Source: Pyrrhosoma nymphula
Taxonomy: Eukaryota; Arthropoda; Insecta; Odonata; Coenagrionidae
Reading direction: 5' to 3'
DNA: 64,000 nt
NCBI GenBank assembly: GCA_963573305.1
Contig: OY754329.1
Span: 83,448,576 to 83,512,575, forward strand
Shown here: positions 49,621 through 60,500 of the stretch, piece after piece
How the letters are laid out: each line of letters opens with the position of its first letter
Numbering within the stretch: position 1 is the stretch's first letter
The notes under the pieces: generated by a model
Databases searched by the model: none
What the model saw: only the letters and a program-made list of their open reading frames with translations
What the model was told of the DNA's origin: nothing
Translations under genes and position numbers: made by a program

Positions 49621-52600
49621 GTATTTTACTACTTAAAATCGCTAAATTTTTAAAACCTTAATGAATTCAGCTCGTTTTGTGGTTTTATATTTTATTTATA
49701 TCTAAATGGTTTCAAATGGACCCAGAATCGAACTCCTCGCATGATTTTACGTCAAGCTACAGTTACTTTACTCTGGTTTTATACCCATACTTGGCGGCCA
49801 TCTTATTTTGGATGATGGCGTCATCATTCCTAGATGGCTATTTTATCATTCCAACCTTCATCTTTTGCATGGCACATGGCTCGTTCCGATATCTCTCGTA
49901 CTTTCCGAGTCATCTAAAATATGTTTGGTACACACAATATTTTTGTGCATCGCCGTCAGCCGTAGGTAACCCCATCTGTGCGGAATTATAAGAAGTTTCA
50001 AGTCAAAATGCATTGCATATTTTCTTTCGTTTTAGGAGTAGAGCCGCCATAATTGTTTGTACACGGATGGAGACATGGGAGTTCTTGACGACCGAGGACG
50101 ATTCTCTCATCTTTCTCTTTTCTATCCTTCTTTTACTCCGTTACCTTTTTATACTCGGCAGACTGTGTCTGTGCTGCCCCCTTGGTATTCGGAGGCTGGC
50201 CTCTTCTCTCTCGCTCTTTCTGTGGCCGAGTGAGGAGCACCTTTATAAAAATCTCATCCTCCTCCTTTAGGTTAGCGTTTGCCAAAGGTTCACGGCGCGC
50301 CCGCGTAACGGAGTCGGTGTGGGACGCCCATCCGTCCCACTGTCCGTCTGTCCTCTTGCCCCCGACCCTCCGCTAAAAAAGTCCCCGCAAAATCGAAAAT
50401 TCAAGGAAATAATAACTAATCGGACGTTTTATCTGCTATCCGAGAGGTTATCTGATGCTTAATCGTTTATTCCCGAGAAAAATAGTTTATTATTGAACAT
50501 TATTGTTGTCGATTTCAACTGCTGCGTGTCAACATCCACCTTTTCAAGGCCACCGTTTTGCAAAGTTACGAAAAAGAAAATTTAACAATGCTTAAGCGCT
50601 GCCTATCAAGCAGTTTGACGCCATTTAGGTGTATAAAGAAAATGAAGATGAGGTACTGCTACTTGTACTTGTTACGACCCGCTCCGTAGCAAGTTAATTC
50701 CCGCACAACGCACCCAAAATTTGTGAAAACATTTGTTAACAGTTCTACCAATCAGTCTGAGTTTTTACTACCTTGCTCCGGAAAACATAAACCTCCCTTG
50801 ACAGCGGTGACACACAACTTAGTTCGCTTGCGATTTAACTTTTATGTTACCTTTCTTGCGATTTTCAAGGTTCCGATTTGTCCAATTGCTGGCGAAAAAG
50901 AACCATTTTCCCTGGGAAAAACTAATACCTATTAATAACATTATTTTTTCTAGAGATCTGGTGATTGCAGATGTAAAGCGCGTAATTTACATGAGCGTTT
51001 TTATTGAGCGCAGCTCTTATTCGCATTATAATCAACAGCAATCCCTTCCAAAGCCGTTTTGTTGGAACAAGTGATGGCTACTATCACAACTGTGCGCAGT
51101 GTGTTGCATAGCGTGATGATGGCTTCAAACTTTTCAAGAGCAAAACGATGGATATTCCCTCTCCATTTACTCCATCATTAGGACGAACTCCTTGAAGACG
51201 CTTCATAAAATCAACATCGAACGTCATGAATGTGTTAATGAAACCGACCAAGAGCTTAATATTCTCGCATTCTTGTATAAATCCCATTATAGAGGCAACC
51301 TGTATCATGAGACGGAAGCCGTAGTTTAAAATTGGCTCACTTCTAGGCATTTTGGGCCTTCATTATATAGGTCAATAGCCAACAAAAACTTCACAGCATA
51401 GAATTCTACCATTTATTGGCTCATAAAAACTTTAATCGGACTAAAATCGCGCGGTTATGCTACAGCGATTATAGCTAAGTGTTTCACTGTAACGGATACC
51501 GCGAGAGAACGGAACATCGGACAGCGGAAGAAACACGATTGGAGGCACAAAATATCCTTTGAAAAAGTGGGCAAAAATACCATGGTTTTCGCATTGTAAA
51601 TCGCGACCTAAATATCCACGTTGTACCTGACTTCTGTACAAAACGTTTTTGAAGCGAGTGCCACTTGAATGGTAAGCGAATATCAGGCGAAATTTCGACA
51701 AAAAGTGATTCCAAAGAAATCACTGTAAATCTTTCAATGCAATATACAGATTTTCAGAGTTTCAATATGCAAAAGAACGATTTTTTTCTCAAAACTTCTT
51801 TTATAAAGAAAACAACTCTTACCTATTTGAACCACTGTATATTTCTAAAAGAGGTAAGGATTGGATTGTTATTCACTTAGTGAGAACAAGTCCTAGGGAT
51901 GAGGAACTTATGAGCGCTAGGCGATCAAATAGAGTTCTACTAATTGTAAGATAAACATGATATTTCTGAACATTTGTAATTTTTTATACATTCTAAAGTC
52001 GACGTAAATCATCGGATATATGATTATAAATTTTGTAACTTTGTCTTTTATAGGGATCTTTACAATACTCTAATGCAAAAATTTACTCTTACTGTTGCAA
52101 TAAAGCCATTTTAATGAAAAAATAATTCTATTTATTTAATAATTAATGGCGTTTGGGACGTGTCATTTTTTTTCCTCGGAATAAACCGGAGACCATACCA
52201 TTAGGTTCAAAGGAGTTATTTTGCATCGAGTACACATGGGTTCGCGTCCAGTTGCCCTTATGGGAGGTACCAAACTATAAAATAAAATATGAAAAAACTG
52301 TGGAGTCTTCGGAGCTTCATTCAGCGAGGTGTGTTGGTAAATGGCGAAATATCGCGTGAGACTTCTTAGAACGATGGCACGATTCGAACAAAAGAAAAGG
52401 AGATCACGCCAATCACTCCCTGATTTCTTAAAGGGTCTCTCCCCCAGACGATCCTCTACTTAACGCCCGCGAGCAACCTTGAACCACATACCTATACTCA
52501 AAACTTCCTTTGCGAATGGGGTTTACACTCGATTCAGAGGTGTCGTAATATCGCTGATGGAAGCTGGGTTTCGGGGAGGTGAAGAGACCTTTAAAGAGTT

Positions 52601-54776
52601 CAATAGATCCATCACCACCACCCCATGCCTAATAATAATTAAAACCCGAGCCATCGTCACCGCTAACCGCATTCCTATCGGAATTGCCCCGTTTCCGATG
52701 AAACCAGCTGTTATCGCGTCGCAAAAGCAAAGCACCGGCACATTCCACAAGTCTTTCCCCATTTGGAATGATTGCCCCCCCTCACCGAACTGTTTAAAAA
52801 GACAGCCTCGCACTTCGGAACGCTGAGGGCCGGAGCAAGGAGGTGAAAAGATTAAGAAAGCCACGACTGGTATACGCCTATCATTTTATGCGTATTTCTA
52901 ATATGTCTCGCCGATTGCGAATCAGTATGACGATCGGTCGACATCGCTCAGCTCTTTCACCTAAATATTTTAGAGACGAAGAGGTTCCTCCCAGGTCTCT
53001 AGTTAAGTATACATAATATAAATGCGGATGATTCTGCTTTCGTTTTCTTTCGTCAATTTGACCTGATCTCTTCATCATTATTGCCCTAAGGAGTTTTTAG
53101 CCTGCAATTTCTTGGGTCAAAGTTCGTGAAAATCCCCACTATTGTAGTAAGTCACTCCTTGAATACATACCTACGTATTGAAGAATTTAAGCGAGACGAT
53201 ACAGATTTCAATACATCGCTAAATATTTTTTTGTGATTGAAACTCTCGGACCTAAGGACCAAAGAGCATCGTATTTATAGCGTATTTCACCCGTAGTAAA
53301 TGCATGAATTAGGTTTGAACTGAAACGAGGCGAATTTCTGCCCTTATTTTGTTATCACTTTGTTTCTTGGTGAAATATAGGTAAGTTTTGTAACAACTGT
53401 TGGCGTATGTGGTATATTCATATGATATTACAGCTTTTTTTCCCTTCCAAGTTCCTCAATTCTAGACCTAAATATTTGAGTGCATATAACTAATGAACAG
53501 TATTATGTCCTTTAGAAATGAACTTTACATGCATATTTTTCGATAGCCTAGGCCCTTCCATGTTGGAGCCAGTCCCCATGCCTAGACTATTGGGAAGAGT
53601 TTAACGGGTCAGGCGTTTTACGTAGCGCCTTTCGAAAAAGGTATTGACGGAAAAAAATATTCCGATTGAAAAATGGAAGAATTTGTTTTTTTTATGGCCA
53701 GCATAAATGAAAAGCAACCAAGATAATAACCATGTTCACCAGTGCCCCATCATTTTATTTTTTCGAGTGCTCAGCAACAGCCATTCCCTTTCTTTAAAAG
53801 CACCTCGATGGAAAAAAACTGATACATATTAGCCCGTCATGTTGAGGACGGCAAATATTTGCCTGATAAGTGCTCTACCTCGCGTTAAATGCGCACGCCA
53901 TGCAGAGAAATCGAGAGCGAAAAACAGTGACAGCGCGAAGAACTAAAACGCCCTCTCCTGGCGTCATCAATTAATACTCGCTTAATATATACCGTTGACT
54001 TTTTTTTATCCTGAGAATTCTTAATTGAAAATCGTCGATATTGGCACCAAACGATTAAAAATTCCGGCTTCGATGTAGTCCTTCTCAAGATTATGGGGCT
54101 GTTATATATTGCGTTGTTTTGACTGCGATACACCAGAGATATCGCATAGCGATATTGATCCTCCACGCCGAGCGATACATTGCCTTGCGATATTACACGA
54201 TGTAGGATATCATATCTTTCGACAATGCAATGCATCGCGTCCTTTACGATCCCCAATGTATCCTAGTGGATCCAGTTTGATTTGGAAGTTATAACATTTA
54301 ACGGCCTTAAACATCATCATCCTCTCATGTAGTTGATTCTTAAGAAAGGAAGAGTTTTCATTAAAACCTGCAGGGCAACCGACATAAACAAAGGGAACTC
54401 CGAATTTGAAAGAGAATATATGAAAAGCAATAAGGTGCTATGGAAATATTAGCTCCGGAGCTCCTTGGTCAGGGGGTAACACCAGAAGTGTGAATAATGG
54501 CATAACTTTTTAAATTATCGATTGGCATTTGGAACATTTACTTCCTCTGAAACAATCTCTCTATTAATAAAGTGATCTCCTGTCAATGTAGGACGCAGAA
54601 TATTAAACTTCAGATGGTCACATCCTTTTTCAAAACCATTTCCCCTCACGTTCGCAATAAATAAAACACAGGACATACGCTAATAAACGCTAACTGTAGC
54701 CACAATTTTGATTTTGTAGGTAGGTCTTCCAGAGAGCTACATGACGTTCCCGTAAGTGCAGATAATTCAAAGAAAA
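49621..54776. other. Gene-free stretch with unassigned open frames
   Basis: B-box-like patches occur near 49723 (minus) and 52229 (plus, GGTTCGCGTCC). CpG-richer sequence lies at about 50280-50380. At 52479-52864 both strands are open for about 114 codons, and at 51084-51350 the minus strand is open for 88 codons. I recognise no family in any of them and see no paired splice sites. Confidence 0.35.
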
Positions 54777-54968
54777 TTAGTATTCAATAGATACCCAAAC
54801 GTCTATCAAATCAAACATTATGTTTACATCTTGTCGGTCTAACTGGCGCAAAACGGCATAATTATCCAAATCCACGGCTGACGATCGTACCTTCGGCACC
54901 GGCGTGAAGGATATGCCTTTACCCGTTTGTTCTTCTGATTGGCGGTGTGTGCTTAGCAACCAACACAT
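54777..54968 (-). other. Unassigned 63-codon open frame
   Basis: The minus-strand frame starts at an ATG (54968), runs 63 codons and contains KVRSSAVDLDNYAVLRQLDR. Its composition looks more protein-like than that of most frames here. Just upstream are three CGTCA motifs (54983-55017). I recognise no domain. It may be an isolated chance ORF or a first exon; possible donors exist within it but none stands out. Confidence 0.12.
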
Positions 54969-55134
54969 CCATCACGTCCCGTCGTCATAATAACACGTCA
55001 TAAAATCCCATACGTCACGGATGTTGGCCACATGTTTTCTCGAGTCGATAATTTGATCTCCGCTGTTGTTGACTTTGATTTATCAAACCCGTCTGCTCTA
55101 AATTCCCTTCCTCATACTTCACCTGAGATATATA

Positions 55135-55326
55135 TTACGGGCTTGCAGCAAATTTTGAAGAGGTTGTGATAATGGGACCGCCACTAAACCGAATCCTAGA
55201 CGTCTTAACGGCAATCCATTTGAGCTTACGACGGGCAACGAAGGGGAAACGCGTGAGAAACGAATCTTCGCCGTTTACGCTGAAATGCATTTCGGAGTCG
55301 GTGAAATTTACAACCAAAACATCTCG
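55135..55326 (-). other. Unassigned possible terminal exon, minus strand
   Basis: On the minus strand an AG at 55328-55327 could accept a splice. The frame then runs to TAA at 55137-55135. It contains MHFSVNGEDSFLTRFPF, which recalls the VNG...F..R.P strand of galectin-type lectins. The polypyrimidine tract is poor and no preceding lectin exon was found at higher coordinates, so this is weak. Confidence 0.12.
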
Positions 55327-56140
55327 CTATGGAAGTCGATTTCGAGCCTCCAAACCAACACTCAAGGCGCCCTTTCTCCCATTACTCATCTCGCTAGGCT
55401 TACATTTCCCATAGCTTAAAGAAAGAGAGGAAAATCTCAACTAGAATTATATTTTTTACGGAACCTCTGATATCTTCGAGGAGGAACATCTTGAAAAAAA
55501 TACAATCAAATATTCACTCTAAAGAGAACTTAGTGCATAATAAATGTGGGAAGCTCGGCCACTCTACTACGATAATCGTGTAAATTTAATTAGAATACGT
55601 TCCGTAGGTCGGCGAGGGTTCACATGTTTCATATGTTGCGTTCTGCAACAACACTAAGTAGTATCGCACATTGTTTCCACTAATTGGAGCCATGGAGTTT
55701 GGTCGAAATAGCGACGCAGCAGAGTTTCCAACATTTGCTTATGCTGTTCATTGTACATTACTTTGGAAGCGCTTAACTTTTCGGCGAAATTTTAAATTAA
55801 CTGGTAAGAACAATCAAGAAGTGAATCGTATGAGAAAACGGATAATAGGATACAAGGGCTCATGTTACATGAGAAAAGCATTATATTGTAGAGTTAACGG
55901 CGTGGTCCCATGACAACGGCAGTCTAGTTGACCTATTTATCTTCCACCGATTGAGAAAGTAAGGTAATAAATAAAAATGACGCTAGGTTACTGCATGTGA
56001 ACAGTAGGTATGTTTATACGAGTTTACTCCCTACGGCTATTTGAATATAAAAAAAACAAAATACTTGTGGACAAGTCGACAGGTACCGAACAACATTGCT
56101 GTTTTCGACAACCGTTTCCGATGCATAGTTATCTTCGTCA

Positions 56141-56250
56141 TGACTCGGTATACTCTGACAAGTTGTAAAAATATCCAATGGCCGTAATATATTATGACTC
56201 GGTATTTATTATTACTCGGTATTATGACTCGGTATATTTTACAACTTGTC
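56141..56250. repeat. ACTCGGTA repeats inside a hairpin
   Basis: GACAAGTTGTAAAAATA (56157-56173) pairs with TATTTTACAACTTGTC (56235-56250), one base short. ACTCGGTAT recurs around and inside it (near 56143, 56197, 56213 and 56227), three times as TGACTCGGTAT. Non-coding. Confidence 0.6.
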
Positions 56251-57368
56251 ACTTTAAGAGGCCGTAGAGCTTACGTTCCCTAGATTTCGGTATAGGTACT
56301 CTAAATATTTGTCCGTACGATATCTCTTCATCGCTTCAATATTTCCTTTGCGATTGTAATTATTGCAAACGAAATCACGCTGATAATTTCGGTAAGGAAC
56401 GGCTACAACGGATTTGTGTTGGTTTTGGGGTGGACATTTAAAGTCGCCTTATAATTCGAGGAAATTACATATATTTACACATGGACCGATACTATTGGAG
56501 TTAAATCCTCGCAATAGTCCATCACCAACTAAATTTATCCGGGCCAATATATTTTCTTCCGAGCATTCCTCTGTTTCTCTCGCATAAGCCGCATGACATT
56601 CCCAGACGCTGCGGCCTCCGCCACATACGCTTACCTAAGTCGCTTGTTTTTTAACTGTGTTCGGCATACGGTAAACGGAGTATACGGTAAACTCCGTTCT
56701 AGATCCACAAATGCAGCTTAAGCCTAAAATGGAGAGTGTGTAAGCAATGGAAACGGCTACCAAACGAGTTTGAAAATAATATCCTAGAAACCATAAATAT
56801 GAGGCATTCGAATTACTATCACTGTCAAGGGATGGAGAAATCATGGATGAAGAATCTTATCGCATCATATTGGTACCACTATGACTTTCGGAGAAAATGT
56901 AAAAAATAATAGCGGATAAATTGGCTCTAGGGGCGAGAAAAATGTCATATGCACTGGGGTCGCCGGGAATTCTAACCGTGAAAAACTTCTGTTCAAAATA
57001 CAATCGGAACTGAATAACTCGAAGTACTCCAGAACCTGAAAATACATCGAATTACGGAAATTTCGAGGAGGAGAAAACTCGTCGACATTGTTATGAATCA
57101 GTGTAAATCGGATTTCGCCCGAACTATCGAAAATCCGACATGAAAAAATTCGATTTTATAGTTTCACCAGGATCAACGTAGCGCCCTTTCGGAAGAATAA
57201 TCAAAATTACTTCCAAATGCTTTACCGTAGCGTCACCAAAGAGGAGGCTTTGGGAAAATACCATAACAATTCATCTTAAGTGTCTTTGTTCAGAATTTTT
57301 AAGAATATTACAAGTTACGGTAAAAGGTCAAGCGATATAGGATTTTCACGAAACTTTTATCTTTCCAG

Positions 57369-57581
57369 GGGAAAGTATGCGGCTGTGCGTCGATGCAAGA
57401 ACCGCGAAACGGGAGAATCTTTCGCTGCCAAATTCCTGAGGAAGAGGCGTCGTTCAACAGACCTGAAACCAGAGATAGTCCACGAGGTGGCGGTACTGGA
57501 AGCATGCGCTGCATGCCCGAGGATTGTCCGTCTGTACAGGGTGCTCGAGTCCGACACGGAGATGGTCCTCGTCCTGGAACT
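57369..57581 (+). CDS. Drak: Drak coding exon a (subdomains I-IV)
   Basis: The acceptor CTTTCCAG ends at 57368, and the donor GTAAGT begins at 57582. The exon opens with the last base of a split codon, then GKYAAVRRC, so the intron cuts the glycine-rich loop in phase 2. It encodes the ATP-binding lysine (FAAKFLRKRRR), helix C (EIVHEVAVLEAC) and the hinge approach (MVLVLE). The frame is open upstream to 57280, but that part is intronic in this model. Confidence 0.9.
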
Positions 57582-60500
57582 GTAAGTATCCCTAACCAAG
57601 GTATCCCTAGCATGTATCCATAAAACAGCCATGGCATTTAACAATATGCAACGAGCCATATCTATTTCATCGAATTATAATATCACAGCAATATCCAACT
57701 CATGAATTATATGGTCAAGAAAAATAATAGAGACTTGGGTTCAAAAGTCCAAAAATGACGCTATTTGCATTTATTTCACTTTTATTACCTCCCCAAAGAT
57801 TCGATACCTCGAAAGGAACCTACTCTTAACCTAGAGAAAGGTGGAGCTACTCTTCACCGAAATATCGGAAGTTTTAATTTGTAAGTGTCCTTTGTTTTGT
57901 TTCTATATTTTTATCGGCCACCCTCTTGGCATATTATATATGGACCCGACAGACGTTGCCCTGCCCGAACGTTGGCTTGCCTGCTATTAGCGGGTTTAGC
58001 AAACGTATTTTCGATATTCGAACTTTCGATTAACTATATACCAAGTGACATTTGACATTGAGTTTGACATTTCAATCGTTTCGTAACTGAGCGATTTGCT
58101 GTTGCCCAAAGAAAAATAAAAAAATTAGTGCAATTTCTCGTTATCCTGCGCCATTCAATTCGCGTGTCATGGCCGGAAAATATTTGGTGCTTGTCATTGG
58201 CAGATTTAGCGAAAGAGGCGGTATTTTTCGTGAGATTGGTGGTAAGTATAATAATGGTAACACAAACATTACTATAAATCATTCTCAGATGGTCAATTAT
58301 TCAGAAGGTTTTAACGGTCAATTATTCATGAACTTTTTTTCATTTTAAAAAATAATGAGGGTGGTGGGGGGTGAAATTTTAGGGTTATATGTTCTGATAT
58401 CCAAAAATCTTTTAAAAACAAATAAAAAAAATTTCTAGAACCCGATCGCAGCGCCACCTACCGGGCCCAATTGTGAATCTAAACCATTCAGGGACCCACT
58501 CAAACACACAAAAAATTTCATCAAAATCGGTCCAGCCATTTAGGAGGAGTTCAGTGACATACACACGTACAGAATAATAATATATATAAATAAAGATATG
58601 GCAATTCTTTTATGCTATTTTAATTTAAACCACTCCCTCTTCTTAGTTGGATTGTACATTTAAACAAATTGGCCTTGTACAACTTGAAAATATCTACAAA
58701 AATTCAAAAGTTCCTCAAAATGAAAAAAAAAGTCGTATTAACTCTTATTGGTGTCTATTGTCATTGGGATCACCAAAGCAACCAAAAATTTGCAAAACAT
58801 TATTTTTAGAAGACAAGCATAACCTTGGTTCAAAAGTGCTGTGGGCATTTTTGAACATGTTTTGCAGCTGAAGCCTTTATCGAATTCATGTAAAATGCAC
58901 TCTTCTGTGTGATATCCAATGTCAATGCTGTTTTTGGTGTATCACAAAGTTTTAATCGCTTGGTCATGCACCACTGTACATTCCCTTAACTGATCCCCGC
59001 AATTTCCGGAACCATGGCATACTCATTCAAATTGATATTTTATGTGAAGTCAATGAAACTATCTATTACCACAGAATAACCATTTAACATGCATACTCAA
59101 TGCTATTACTAATGGCCATACCTTGCTTCATATTTGAGTATTTGCTTCATATCAGCTTCCCTAGTTGAAAAGTTTTGTAAAAAATTATTCTGGATTCATG
59201 TGTCTTGATTTGTGTTATCTATTCCTCCTTTAGTGCTCCTGGTGGTGAACTGCAAATGCTGCTGGACAAGGATGAGGTTCCAGAAGAGGCCGAGGCAGCC
59301 AGGCTTATGTCACAGATACTGGAAGGCATAGCCTATCTGCACTCCATCAATGTGGCTCATCTTGACATTAAGGTACAGGGCAAAGTGCATGACTCCTGGG
59401 GATATAATAAAAAAATAGTATTCCATGAAGGAAAATTTCAAGCTCGGGCTAATGAATAATATATAGTATGTCCAACCAGGGACGAAAGGCAAACTAAGGT
59501 AATTTAATTTGCCACACAAACCAAGAAACTTAGTCAATTGTCCTATGAAAGCTCGTTAAAATGTTCATAATGATTTTTTTATTTATCATAAAGAGTCATT
59601 TGAAATCTCATAATTACTTATTTCAACTACAATGAAAGAGAGGATTGTGGTCATGTGTTCACACCTTTTATTTGACTTTTGCTCCTCCATAAAAATCCCA
59701 TTAATGATTGAAGTAGGATAACAGTGTTCACATGCAGATAGATATACAGGGTGTTAAATAAGGATAATATGTATGCCATTGGGTAGTGTGAAAATCTAAG
59801 ATGGATTTTTTCTAGAAACTTTTCTTGAGTGTGATAGTTTTTTTTTCGGGCATTGAGCTTTGAAAAATTGAAAAAAGACCCAAGCACATGGCTCGAAAGC
59901 TAATACAGCAGCCACAAAATCTCCATTGCAGAAGCACTATTTCACCCATACAAAAACTTGAAAGGTGAATTTGTCTTAGATTTTCACCCTCTATTCGATG
60001 TTGCTACATATGTATATTACTAGATTTTTTTAAACCCTGCATATGAATCTCCACTGAAGATAAAAATATAGTTTTGTGGCTTTTACATCATAGGGCATAG
60101 AATTTTTCTGGAAAAATTTGTTTAGCATGTAATAATCAAATAGATAAATTTGATATTCATGAAATATTTTAACACATGATATTCTTTTTTTCAGCCACAA
60201 AACTTAGTGCTGACTGGAGAATTTCCACACTGTGATGTTAAACTGTGTGATTTTGGCATATCTCGCTACATAAGCAAAGGAGCAGATATCAGAGAAATTC
60301 TTGGGACCCCTGACTATGTTGGTAAGTGATGATGCTTTGTGTTGTACAATTTGACTTTCCATATTTGTTGTTAAGCATGAATTAAAATCTTGAGTATGAA
60401 TGTGTATTGCATATTTTTTTCCTAAGCCAAATATGTTGTCTGTCTTGTCAGGCAGGAGGAAATTTTTAACTTGCATTATAAATTTATTATGATCAGTAGT

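Noticed and set aside
57308..57659. 100- and 109-codon minus-strand frames over the first Drak exon
   Set aside because: Shadows of the Drak exon on the opposite strand.
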